From Flavobacterium galactosidilyticum (GTDB taxonomy: Bacteria; Bacteroidota; Bacteroidia; Flavobacteriales; Flavobacteriaceae): a stretch of 64,000 nt of DNA. The notes beneath the pieces were generated by a model. That model did not search any database. It was not told the DNA's origin and saw nothing but the letters and a program-made list of their open reading frames with translations. The translations under genes were made by a program, and so were the position numbers. Below, piece after piece: positions 27,563 to 36,412 of the stretch; positions within the stretch are counted from its first letter, which is position 1, and every line of letters begins with the position of its first letter. The stretch covers positions 806,001-870,000 of the forward strand of contig NZ_CP087135.1 in the NCBI RefSeq assembly GCF_020911945.1. The letters are read 5' to 3'.

Positions 27563-28687
27563 ATGAAAAAATGTATAATTCCTTGTCTCTTTTTATTTTC
27601 TTTACTTACTGTTAGTTGTGAAGCGCAGGTAAAACCGAACGACATACCAGTAAAAGAAGATTCAAAAAACTACAAATTAGAAACTGTAGCCGCTGCTATT
27701 GCAATTCCTTGGGGAATGGTTTGGTTGCCTGATGGAAGCATGCTAGTAACTGAAAAAAGCGGTACACTTTACCACATTAAAAACGGTTCAAAAACAGACG
27801 TTACAAACGTTCCAAAAGTATATTCCCGTGGACAAGGTGGATTGTTAGACATTGCTTTACATCCTAAATATGCAGAAAACGGATGGATTTACATGACTTT
27901 TGCATCAGATGAAGGCGAAGGAACAGGTGGTAACACTAAACTTATTAGAGCAAAGTTATTAAACGGAAGTCTGACTCAAATCGAATCGCTTTACAAAGCC
28001 ACTCCCAACACTACAAAAGGACAGCATTTTGGCTCCAGAATCACATTTGACAACGATGGTTATCTGTATTTTTCAGTTGGCGAAAGAGGAGATCATTTTG
28101 TAAATCCTCAAGATATAAAACGAGATGGTGGAAAAATTTATCGATTAAATGATGATGGTAGTATTCCAAAAGACAATCCTTTTCTAGGTCAAGCTGGAGC
28201 TAAAGAAGCAATGTATACCTATGGGAATAGAAATCCACAAGGAATGGCAAAAAACCCCATAACAGGTGAAATTTGGGCACATGAACATGGACCAAAAGGT
28301 GGTGATGAAATTAATATCATAAAAAAAGGTGCTAATTATGGATGGCCTTTAGTTACTTACGGAATCGATTATGACGGAACGACAATTAGTAAAGAAAGTG
28401 AGAAAAAAGGAATTGAAAAACCTCTTTATTACTGGGTTCCATCTATCGCACCAAGCGGAATGGCTTTTGTGACCAGTGATAAATATCCAGATTGGAAAGG
28501 CCATTTGTTAGTAGGTTCTCTAAAATTTGAATACTTAGAATTATTAAAATTAAAAGGAAACGAAGTTATTGAAAGGCAAAAAATTGCAACTGGAGTTGGT
28601 CGAGTTCGTAATGTCGCTCAAGGACCAGATGGTTACATTTATATGGGAGTTGAAGGAAAAGGAATTGTAAAAATCATACCAAATTAA
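27563..28687 (+). CDS. PQQ-dependent soluble sugar dehydrogenase (Asd/YliI type), lipoprotein
   Basis: 374-residue six-bladed beta-propeller. A lipobox ends in TVSC with lipidated Cys19, so it is anchored in the envelope and faces the periplasm. Family motifs include IPWGMVWLPDGSMLVTEKSG, GQHFGSRITFD, YGNRNPQGMA, and EHGPKGGDEINII followed by NYGWP, which frame the PQQ and Ca site in E. coli YliI. It oxidises aldoses, passing electrons to an acceptor. A cytochrome c gene follows after 3 bases, a likely acceptor. No PQQ synthesis genes are present; the convergent TonB receptor may import the cofactor. Confidence 0.93.
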   Translation: MKKCIIPCLFLFSLLTVSCEAQVKPNDIPVKEDSKNYKLETVAAAIAIPWGMVWLPDGSMLVTEKSGTLYHIKNGSKTDVTNVPKVYSRGQGGLLDIALHPKYAENGWIYMTFASDEGEGTGGNTKLIRAKLLNGSLTQIESLYKATPNTTKGQHFGSRITFDNDGYLYFSVGERGDHFVNPQDIKRDGGKIYRLNDDGSIPKDNPFLGQAGAKEAMYTYGNRNPQGMAKNPITGEIWAHEHGPKGGDEINIIKKGANYGWPLVTYGIDYDGTTISKESEKKGIEKPLYYWVPSIAPSGMAFVTSDKYPDWKGHLLVGSLKFEYLELLKLKGNEVIERQKIATGVGRVRNVAQGPDGYIYMGVEGKGIVKIIPN

Positions 28688-28690
28688 AAG

Positions 28691-29137
28691 ATGCTAGTAA
28701 CGAAATTAATTTTAGGATTTAAAATAATAGTACTAGGAACTATCTCCTTTAATAATCCTTTCCATAAAGATACTTATAGCGATATAAACCCCAAAGGTAG
28801 CACTGTATCAAAATTCCAAAACCCTGGAAAAGAAATATACACTGATTTTTGTATTCAATGCCATGGTTCTAATGGTAAAGGCGACGATAAGAACTTCCCT
28901 CCTCTTGCGGGATCAGACTGGTTGACTGCAAAGAGAACTCAAAGTATTGCTGCTGTAAAGTTCGGGCAAAGTGGTGCTATAATTGTAAACAAAAAAAACT
29001 ACAATGGCAGCATGCCGGCAATGGGACTTTCGAATGAGGAAATCGCTGATGTGATGAATTACGTGATGACTTCTTGGGGTAATAAGCAATCTAAAATTGT
29101 GACAGAAAAAGAAGTTGAAGCTATTGCAAAAAAATAA
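28691..29137 (+). CDS. Class I cytochrome c
   Basis: 148 residues with a hydrophobic N-terminus that serves as signal or anchor, then one heme c domain: CIQCH at residues 54-58 (heme-linking cysteines and axial His) and an axial Met in GSMPAMG. It lies 3 bases after the PQQ dehydrogenase stop, so the pair forms one operon in which the cytochrome would carry electrons from the dehydrogenase to a terminal oxidase. Confidence 0.93.
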   Translation: MLVTKLILGFKIIVLGTISFNNPFHKDTYSDINPKGSTVSKFQNPGKEIYTDFCIQCHGSNGKGDDKNFPPLAGSDWLTAKRTQSIAAVKFGQSGAIIVNKKNYNGSMPAMGLSNEEIADVMNYVMTSWGNKQSKIVTEKEVEAIAKK

Positions 29138-29149
29138 TTTTATACCCTT

Positions 29150-31228
29150 TTAAAAAAGATAGGCTACTGATAAACCTCCGTAATAATTGATAGGATTTCC
29201 AGGATAAAAATACCGTGGTGCAGCAGAACCAAAACCAACTGCGTTAGGCAAAATATTAGCTGCATATTTAGTATTAAATACATTATTAATTCCTGCGTTC
29301 AGTTCTGTTTTTAAAACTTGAAGAATTATAAACGCATAAGTAGTTTTAATATCAAGCAATGAATATCCTTCGCTATACTTTGTATTGGAATCATTCAATG
29401 GAATTTTTGCCATCGTTCGGAAGGAAGTGTTTACGCTAAAACCGTACTTTGTGATTACATCCAATCCAAAATTTAATTGATTTTCAGGAACTCCCGTTAA
29501 TTGATTACCCGAATAATCAACATCATTATCTATAAATTCCTTGAATTTAAAATCATTAACTGCACCAGAAATATAAGGTGTGATTTGGAATAGTTTATCG
29601 TCTAAAAGTTTATAATTCAATAAAAACTCTATTCCAGTATGCGAACTACTACCAGCATTAATCCCCACATATTGATCATCAGCCGTACGTCGTGCTACTA
29701 GTAGATTTGTAATTTGTGTGCTATAAAAAGTAACTTCGGTGTATAGTTTATTTTCGAGCCAATTTCCTTTGAATCCCATTTCGTAATTCACACCTATTTC
29801 TGGTTTTAAATCAGTATTTATTTGACCTGCAGGAGTTAGTGTTTCTGAAACTGCAGGAACCGAAAATCCTTTACTGACTGCTATAAACATGTTTTTTCCA
29901 TTACTTACTTTGTATGACAAACCCATTCGAGGCGACCAAATACTTCCAAAAGTAAATGGTGTTTTTTGAGCCACACTATTTTTATCGAAAACATCTTCTA
30001 AAGCATATTTTGTTTTATTGAAGGCTACTCCAGTTTCAAGATGGAGTTTTCCAGTAAGCCACAGCTCCATTTGTAAAAAATAATTGCTATAGTTTCTGTT
30101 TTGGTTGATAGCACTGAACTCGTCTCCTTGAATACTTCCTTTACCAGGCTGTGATTGATATAAGTTTTTAAAAAGTGAGAATTCGTAATTTTCTTTTAGT
30201 AGTTCAGTTCCGAAACTAAACTCGATAGGCATCAAAAATAATTGTGTCGCATAATTCACATTCGTACGAAAGCCAACAGAACTAGTTTTATCTTCTAAAA
30301 TATCAAATGGTCTAGGTTCATACGCTTTTTTGAAATTAGAAAAAACGCTGGTTTGTAGTGACCATTTTTCTGAGAATTGATGATCATATCCCAATCCCAG
30401 CATCAATTTATCATAGGATTCAAATCCTTTTGCAGCAGCCCAAGTACTTGCGGCTTTTTCAGGATTATTTTTTAAATCTGTTTCGTTTATAGAACTTGGA
30501 ATAAAAGCCTTCAAGCGCGTAAAAGTTCCCAGAAAAGATAAATTCCCATTAGAACTGATTTTTTGTTTTCCTTGCAAGTTAAAGGATTTCCTCTTGTAGG
30601 AGCTGTTGGTTCTAAACCCATCTATCGCAATATCATTGTGGCTAGCGTACAAATTAGTTTTAGAATCACTAAAGCCTGCAGAAAGCCTTTGTTGCAACAA
30701 TCCGAAATTTCCAAAAGTAACTGTTGATTTTCCAAATTTTTCCATTAAAGGAGTTTCTTTTGAAAACAACTGAATCACTCCTCCCAATCCAGAACCAAAA
30801 CTAGTAGTATTAGGTCCTTTTATAATTTCGATTTTCTCGATTGAAGCGAGATCAATATCTTCAATTGTAGTTTCGCCTTCGCCAGAAGTAAGTGGAATTC
30901 CATCAAAATATGCCTTTATTTTATTTGTACCATATTGCGATCTTGCGCCAATTCCACGAATAGTAATTCTATTAGTATTCAAAGCGCCTTGTTGCATAGT
31001 AATCCCTGGGATTTTATTCAAAACAGGAGTTAATATAATCCCATCCGTTTTGTTAATGTCAACACTAGTAATTACGGCTACTGAAGCAGCAGCATTCTGA
31101 AGAGAGAGTTTTATGGGAGAACCTTTCAAAATAATTGTTGACAGTGCTACCGTGTCTTTCTGCACTTGACTAAAAAGACATGTAAAACTGAGGAAGAAAG
31201 TAATTAGTAGTAGGTGGTTCTTATACAA
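29150..31228 (-). CDS. TonB-dependent receptor, YncD/PqqU-like
   Basis: 692-residue outer-membrane receptor with a signal peptide ending LFSQ, a plug (about 35-155) and a barrel ending GGLSVAYLF. It lacks the carboxypeptidase-like N-terminal domain of the other receptor. The plug text TIRGIGARSQYGTNKIKAYFDGIPLT resembles the IRGFGSRSTYG...YVDGIPAT region of E. coli YncD (PqqU), the PQQ receptor, and the length is also close. It converges on the PQQ dehydrogenase/cytochrome operon, 12 bases away. It probably starts at TTG (31228). PQQ as substrate is inferred from context and this resemblance. Confidence 0.88.
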   Translation of the reverse strand: MYKNHLLLITFFLSFTCLFSQVQKDTVALSTIILKGSPIKLSLQNAAASVAVITSVDINKTDGIILTPVLNKIPGITMQQGALNTNRITIRGIGARSQYGTNKIKAYFDGIPLTSGEGETTIEDIDLASIEKIEIIKGPNTTSFGSGLGGVIQLFSKETPLMEKFGKSTVTFGNFGLLQQRLSAGFSDSKTNLYASHNDIAIDGFRTNSSYKRKSFNLQGKQKISSNGNLSFLGTFTRLKAFIPSSINETDLKNNPEKAASTWAAAKGFESYDKLMLGLGYDHQFSEKWSLQTSVFSNFKKAYEPRPFDILEDKTSSVGFRTNVNYATQLFLMPIEFSFGTELLKENYEFSLFKNLYQSQPGKGSIQGDEFSAINQNRNYSNYFLQMELWLTGKLHLETGVAFNKTKYALEDVFDKNSVAQKTPFTFGSIWSPRMGLSYKVSNGKNMFIAVSKGFSVPAVSETLTPAGQINTDLKPEIGVNYEMGFKGNWLENKLYTEVTFYSTQITNLLVARRTADDQYVGINAGSSSHTGIEFLLNYKLLDDKLFQITPYISGAVNDFKFKEFIDNDVDYSGNQLTGVPENQLNFGLDVITKYGFSVNTSFRTMAKIPLNDSNTKYSEGYSLLDIKTTYAFIILQVLKTELNAGINNVFNTKYAANILPNAVGFGSAAPRYFYPGNPINYYGGLSVAYLF

Positions 31229-31568
31229 TTGACACGATATTAAAATGAATTAGAAAAGTATAAAATTACTATTTTCTTTCTGCATCTAAAAGACTAGAAA
31301 ATTACATCGTAAAATAAATAATTATTGAATGTGAAATGTGATCAAAATTGCGTTTACAATCGCAATATTTCAACAAAAGTTATGTCAAATTCACTTAAAT
31401 TATAAAAGGATAATTTAAACTGTAAATTATATAAAAAATAGCACTTTGAGACATAACTTTATTAGTTTTTTGATTCTTTAAAAAACATATATTTGTCCTA
31501 TATTTAAGAATTAAAAATTTCTTTAGAATTGTTTTATTCGTTTCATCATTAAACAACAAGAGTTCCCT
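31229..31568. other. Divergent intergenic region
   Basis: 340 AT-rich bases between the YncD-like receptor and the lipoprotein operon. Only the candidate promoter at 31470-31495 was identified; no gene or strong hairpin is seen. Confidence 0.4.
31470..31495 (+). promoter_or_regulatory. Candidate promoter of the lipoprotein-deacetylase operon
   Basis: TATATTTG at 31488-31495 matches the -7 consensus. TTG at 31470-31472 is 15 bp upstream, shorter than usual. The leader would be about 70 bases. Confidence 0.45.
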
Positions 31569-32597
31569 ATGAAAAAATTATCAATTGCACTAATCACCAT
31601 TCCTATTTTGTTGTTAAGTACGATGGCTTGCAACCGCAGTAAAGCAGCTGATGCGGAAAATAATAGCGATACATCAGAAACCTCAAAATCCGATTCTATA
31701 GAGAAAAAATCAGTTCTTACTTTAGATACTCTTGATTACAACAAAAGAATGGTAGCCATGAGCAACAACGATACAACTGGCCGATGGCCTGTTAAGGCGC
31801 CATACCCTTTGCCTGGAGCAATCTTACCGTACAACAGAATAATTGCTTATTATGGAAATTTATATTCTACAAGAATGGGAATATTAGGCGAAATTCCTAG
31901 AAAGGAAATGCTAGCTAAGCTTCAAGGAGAAGTTGATAAATGGCAAGCGGCTGATCCTACTGTAAAAGCAATTCCTGCTTTGCATTACATCGCTGTAACC
32001 GCTCAAGGTGCTCCAGGAAAAGACAATATGCACCGAATGAGAATGCCTTTTAAACAAATAGACACTATTATAAAATGGGCAAAACCTATTAATGCATTAG
32101 TATTTGTAGACATACAAGTAGGTCACAGCACCGTGAAAGCGGAAGTAGCGCAATTTGAACAATATCTTTCGATGCCTAATGTGCATTTAGGTATTGATCC
32201 AGAATTTTCTATGAAAGGCGGAGAACGTCCTGGTTCTAAAATTGGACATTTTACTGCTGCAGATATTAATGATGCAATTGATATTCTTGCCGACATTGTT
32301 CGAAAAAACAAACTAACTCCTAAGGTTCTTGTCGTTCATCGCTTTACACAAGGAATGGTTAAGAATTATAAAGACATCAAAATAGTTCCTGAAGTTCAAG
32401 TCGTAATGGACATGGATGGCTTTGGTAGTAAAGTGCTTAAGAGATCAACCTATTTACGTTATATTTACAAAGAACCTGTTCACTTTACTGGTTTTAAATT
32501 GTTCTATAAAAATGATAATAAAAACGATTGGACTATGTACACTCCAGAGGAATTAATGAAATTTACTCCAAAACCAATTTACATTCAGTACCAATAA
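31569..32597 (+). CDS. Conserved lipoprotein, TIM-barrel-like, unknown function
   Basis: 342 residues. The lipobox STMAC gives lipidated Cys21, followed by a Ser/Asp/Glu-rich linker. The rest alternates beta-strands and helices as in a TIM barrel, with conserved-looking acidic and polar motifs at strand ends: IIAYYGN, LHYIAVTAQG, FVDIQVGHS, HLGIDPEF, LVVHRFTQGM, VVMDMDGFG and GFKLFYKND. I recall similar text in secreted actinobacterial proteins of unknown function. A polysaccharide deacetylase gene follows after 15 bases. A glycan-acting hydrolase role is plausible by analogy with PgaB but unproven. Confidence 0.8.
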   Translation: MKKLSIALITIPILLLSTMACNRSKAADAENNSDTSETSKSDSIEKKSVLTLDTLDYNKRMVAMSNNDTTGRWPVKAPYPLPGAILPYNRIIAYYGNLYSTRMGILGEIPRKEMLAKLQGEVDKWQAADPTVKAIPALHYIAVTAQGAPGKDNMHRMRMPFKQIDTIIKWAKPINALVFVDIQVGHSTVKAEVAQFEQYLSMPNVHLGIDPEFSMKGGERPGSKIGHFTAADINDAIDILADIVRKNKLTPKVLVVHRFTQGMVKNYKDIKIVPEVQVVMDMDGFGSKVLKRSTYLRYIYKEPVHFTGFKLFYKNDNKNDWTMYTPEELMKFTPKPIYIQYQ

Positions 32598-32612
32598 TTT
32601 ACTTTTTACATT

Positions 32613-33458
32613 ATGAAAAATAGTATTTCGATCCTTTTTTTAGGACTTTTTTTACTAGTTGGTTGCCAATCAGGAACAAAAGAAGCAAAACCTGAATCAG
32701 CTGTTGAGAATGATACGGTTTCAGTCAAAAAAATTGAGACTAAAAAGGTGATGGCAGATGCAGCGACAATTCTATCTAAAAAAGAGGTACCGATATTATG
32801 CTACCATAATATTAGAGAATTTAGCAATACGGCAAGCGACGTGATGAAAACTAATACGGTAAAACCTGCTGCATTTGCCGCTCAAATGAAAACATTATCG
32901 GATGCTGGTTACCATACGATTCTGCCGGAACAGTTATACAATTATCTCGCATTTGATGGCCCTTTACCAGAAAAACCTATTATGATTACTTTTGACGATA
33001 CTAGAATAGATCAATTCACCAATGGTGCTGCCGAAATGAAAAAATACGGCTTTAAAGGGGTGTTTTTCATCATGACAGTTGCTATTAATCGTCCAGGGTA
33101 CATGACTAAGGAAGAGATAAAAAGCTTGTCTGATGATGGACACGTTATAGCATCTCATACGTGGGATCACCACATGGTAACTAAATATTCGGGCGAAGAT
33201 TGGAATACACAATTTGTTAAACCAAAAGCAAAACTAGAAGATATTATTGGTAAACCAGTAACGGACTTTGCTTATCCTTTTGGTTTATGGAATACAGCAG
33301 CAATACCAGAACTAAAAAAGAGCGGTCATAAAATGGCTTACATTTTATCAACTAAAAGAGATTCTATTGATCCACTATATACCATCAGACGTATTATAAT
33401 TTCAGGAACGTCTTCCACTCAGGGAATGGTAAAATCTATTGAATCCTCTTTTAAGTAA
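32613..33458 (+). CDS. Polysaccharide deacetylase (NodB/CE4) lipoprotein
   Basis: 281 residues. The lipobox LLVGC anchors it to the envelope. The NodB domain (about 55-281) has motif 1 MITFDDT with both Asp residues, the metal-binding HTWDHH (H-x3-H), and AYPFG as motif 3. Motif 1 usually ends in Gly; here it is Thr. It would remove acetyl groups from a GlcNAc-type polymer in the periplasm or at the surface. It is in an operon with the preceding TIM-barrel-like lipoprotein, followed by a terminator. The substrate may be peptidoglycan or an exopolysaccharide. Confidence 0.9.
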   Translation: MKNSISILFLGLFLLVGCQSGTKEAKPESAVENDTVSVKKIETKKVMADAATILSKKEVPILCYHNIREFSNTASDVMKTNTVKPAAFAAQMKTLSDAGYHTILPEQLYNYLAFDGPLPEKPIMITFDDTRIDQFTNGAAEMKKYGFKGVFFIMTVAINRPGYMTKEEIKSLSDDGHVIASHTWDHHMVTKYSGEDWNTQFVKPKAKLEDIIGKPVTDFAYPFGLWNTAAIPELKKSGHKMAYILSTKRDSIDPLYTIRRIIISGTSSTQGMVKSIESSFK

Positions 33459-33488
33459 AAAATAAATCTTGTTTTAAAAGAAACTTAT

Positions 33489-33532
33489 AAAAAGTAGTAT
33501 AGTATTCCGAAGAATATTTGCTACTTTTTTTT
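33489..33532 (+). terminator. Terminator after the deacetylase
   Basis: AAAAAGTAG...AGTATTC-CGAA-GAATATT...CTACTTTTT forms a long stem with a small bulge, followed by further T residues. Confidence 0.75.
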
Positions 33533-33687
33533 GATTAAAAATAAATTTCTTCCCTTACATCTGATCTAGAATTGATACAAATTGCTGTTTTAGATGAACT
33601 TGATAATCTCTGCATTTAATAACATTAAGTTAACATGTAAACAAAATTCTTAAAGGACTTTTGTATAAAATTAAACTTTACTTTAAA

Positions 33688-35931
33688 ATGGAGCAGATTT
33701 ACATAATAATGTTGATTGCATTAGGGGTTTTGGCAATAATTGATTTAATGGTTGGCGTGAGTAATGACGCGGTGAATTTTTTAAATTCTGCGATAGGATC
33801 AAAAGCAATTTCATTTAAAACTACAATGATTGTTGCAAGTTTAGGTGTTTTAGTTGGGGCACTGTTTTCTAGTGGGATGATGGAAATTGCTAGAAGTGGA
33901 ATCTTTGTACCTAGTATGTTTAGTTTTGATGATGTCATGATTATTTTCCTTGCGGTAATGATCTCTGATATTTTGTTACTAGATGTTTTCAACTCATTGG
34001 GATTGCCAACATCTACTACTGTATCTATTATTTTCGAATTATTAGGAGCCGCAGTCTGTTTAGCGCTTTATAAAATTTACACTTCTGATGAGACATTAGA
34101 CCATTTAGGAATGTACATCAACACTAAGAAAGCTTCTACGATTGTTTATAGTATATTACTCTCTGTGATTTTATCGTTCTCTTTAGGTAGTTTAATTCAA
34201 TATATTTCAAGGCTTATATTTACTTTTCACTACGAAAAAAAGCTAAAGTATTTTGGCGCCATTTTCGGCGGTGTTGCTATTTCAGCCATCACATTTTTTA
34301 TATTAATCAAAGGATTAAAAGATGTTTCATTTATAAGTAAAGAGCAATCCAAATGGATAACTACACATCAGTTACTAATTTTAGGTGTTAATTTTGCATT
34401 CTTCCTAGCACTTTCTCAAATATTGATCAGTTATTTTAAAGTCAATATTTTAAAAGTAATTATTCTGATTGGAACATTTGCTTTAGCATTGGCTTTTGCT
34501 GGAAACGACTTGGTAAACTTTATTGGAGTGCCAATTGCCGCGTTTAATTCATATGAAATTTTACAGACAAGTGGTCTTTCTGGAGATAAATTAATGATGG
34601 GTGCTTTAGCAAATGATGATATTGTAGCTCCATTTTACTTTTTACTTTTGGCTGGTATTGTAATGGTAGTCACATTATGGACGTCAAAAAAAGCACGAAG
34701 TGTTATCGAAACTGAATTAAGTTTATCAAGACAAAGTGAGGGTGTCGAGAAGTTTACACCTAACACTGCTTCTCGTTTTATTGTTAGATTTGGAGTTTAC
34801 ATCGGTCAAGCGATTAATGTTTTTTTACCAAAAAAATTACAAATAAAAATTGATAGCCGATTTATCAATGTCGAGAAATCAACGAAAAAGTCAAATGACG
34901 AACCTGCTTTTGACATGGTAAGAGCGTCAGTAAACTTAATGGTTGCAAGTATTTTGATTGCAATTGGTACATCATTGAAACTACCGTTGTCCACAACCTA
35001 TGTAACTTTTATGGTAGCAATGGGTAGTTCATTCGCCGATAGAGCTTGGGATAGAGAAAGTGCAGTTTATAGAATTGCAGGTGTTTTTAAAGTTATTGGA
35101 GGTTGGTTTTTTACAGCAATTATCGCATTCGTATTAGCTTTAATCATGGCTTATATTTTAAAAGTTGGTGAAGTTTTCGCTTTCGTTGGTTTACTCCTTA
35201 TGTTAGGAATCATGCTTTATAAAAGTTCTAGAAAACATAAAGAAAAGGTTAAAAACGAAGAAGAAGTTAAAAGCTTACGCAGAGAAGATATAGGAACTGT
35301 AAAAGACATGATTACCGAAAGTTCAGCGCAAATTTCTAAAGTATTTCGTAAAACGAGTGCCTTATACTCCAACTTAGTTGACAACTTAGGCTTAGAGGAT
35401 TTAGCTAAATTAAAAGAAAATAAAAAAGACCAGAAGAAGTTAGAAAAGGAAATTGATGAGTTAAAAAGCAATGTATTTTACTTAATAAAAAATCTAGATG
35501 ACAATTCAGTTGAAGCCAGTAAATTCTACATTCTGATACTGGGTTATTTACAGGATATGGTTCAATCTATTGATTTTATTACTTCTAATAGTTACTCTCA
35601 TGTAAATAACAATCATAAGAGATTAAAATTCAATCAAATCAAAGGATTGAAAATAATTGATAAGCAACTGCAGCAATTGCTGCTTTCGCTAGAAGAGAGT
35701 TTTAAAAATGAGGATTTTAACACAATTGATCATATTTTAAATGACAAGCAAATTTTATTAGATACGGTTTCTGAATTGATTACTAAGCAAATAAAAACGA
35801 TTCGTACTACTGAAACAAGTCCGAAAAACAGCAAGTTGTATTTCGCTTTATTACTGGAAGCAAATGATTTAGTGAAGTCTATTACGAATTTATTAGAGTT
35901 ATTTAAAGAGTTTAATAAGTTGAATAAATAG
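33688..35931 (+). CDS. PiT family inorganic phosphate transporter with helical C-terminal domain
   Basis: 747 residues. The first about 520 form an inner-membrane transporter of the PiT family: the duplicated signature appears as VSNDAVNFLNSAIGSK near residue 20 and FAGNDLVNFIGVPIAAFNS in the middle, with STTYVTFMVAMGSSFAD near the end. The last about 220 residues are charged and helical (KENKKDQKKLEKEIDELK), PhoU/DUF47-like, probably a cytosolic regulatory domain. The ATG at 33688 is preferred over a TTG 27 bases upstream because the membrane region starts right after it. Single gene. Confidence 0.92.
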   Translation: MEQIYIIMLIALGVLAIIDLMVGVSNDAVNFLNSAIGSKAISFKTTMIVASLGVLVGALFSSGMMEIARSGIFVPSMFSFDDVMIIFLAVMISDILLLDVFNSLGLPTSTTVSIIFELLGAAVCLALYKIYTSDETLDHLGMYINTKKASTIVYSILLSVILSFSLGSLIQYISRLIFTFHYEKKLKYFGAIFGGVAISAITFFILIKGLKDVSFISKEQSKWITTHQLLILGVNFAFFLALSQILISYFKVNILKVIILIGTFALALAFAGNDLVNFIGVPIAAFNSYEILQTSGLSGDKLMMGALANDDIVAPFYFLLLAGIVMVVTLWTSKKARSVIETELSLSRQSEGVEKFTPNTASRFIVRFGVYIGQAINVFLPKKLQIKIDSRFINVEKSTKKSNDEPAFDMVRASVNLMVASILIAIGTSLKLPLSTTYVTFMVAMGSSFADRAWDRESAVYRIAGVFKVIGGWFFTAIIAFVLALIMAYILKVGEVFAFVGLLLMLGIMLYKSSRKHKEKVKNEEEVKSLRREDIGTVKDMITESSAQISKVFRKTSALYSNLVDNLGLEDLAKLKENKKDQKKLEKEIDELKSNVFYLIKNLDDNSVEASKFYILILGYLQDMVQSIDFITSNSYSHVNNNHKRLKFNQIKGLKIIDKQLQQLLLSLEESFKNEDFNTIDHILNDKQILLDTVSELITKQIKTIRTTETSPKNSKLYFALLLEANDLVKSITNLLELFKEFNKLNK

Positions 35932-36412
35932 TAATTGTACAATAACTTTATTTACAATTTGGGAAATATCGGTCAATCCTAAAAATCTTGTTTTCATTAG
36001 AATCATAGATTTATTAACTTCCTATTTGTCACGCTGGAAGCATCTCTACTAACATCACAATTGATAGTTGAGACGCTTTCAGCGTGACAATTTTAGTAGA
36101 TTTAGCAAAGTTGGACAATTCTCAATTGTATTACTCTTTTAATCGTTGATACGCTTACAGCACGATAATTATGACTGTTATTTTTGGAAAACCCTTTACA
36201 GATTCACAGCTAACTTTTATAAAAAAACCATTTAGCGCATTAATTTTAATTAAGCTTACGTACTGCTTAATTTTATTAATGGTTTAAAAAAACGAGACGC
36301 TTTCAGCGTAAAAATTTGACTTCCCTCAAATCAATTGATTCAAAGAAATAAAAAAAACACTATTAAATTCCTCAGAATTCGATAGTGCTTTTTCATTATA
36401 AACTAATTGATT
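35932..36412. other. Gene-free stretch carrying a repeat cluster
   Basis: About 480 bases with no gene. It holds four copies of an ACGCTTTCAGCGT-like unit (36027-36313), and a long AT-rich hairpin (about 36225-36287) with arms containing AAACCATT and AATGGTTT. Confidence 0.6.
36027..36313. repeat. Cluster of ACGCTTTCAGCGT-type repeat units
   Basis: Units at 36070-36089 (GAGACGCTTTCAGCGTGACA), 36148-36167 (GATACGCTTACAGCACGATA) and 36294-36313 (GAGACGCTTTCAGCGTAAAA) are direct copies. One inverted copy at 36027-36046 (TGTCACGCTGGAAGCATCTC) can pair with the first over about 20 bases. This is the layout of a dispersed extragenic palindromic element. Confidence 0.75.

Noticed and set aside
31569-32597. 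Assigning the lipoprotein to a named glycoside hydrolase family
   Set aside because: The barrel-like pattern and motifs are suggestive but I cannot match a known family from sequence alone.
36027-36313. CRISPR-like array
   Set aside because: The units are irregularly spaced and partly inverted, and no cas genes are present.
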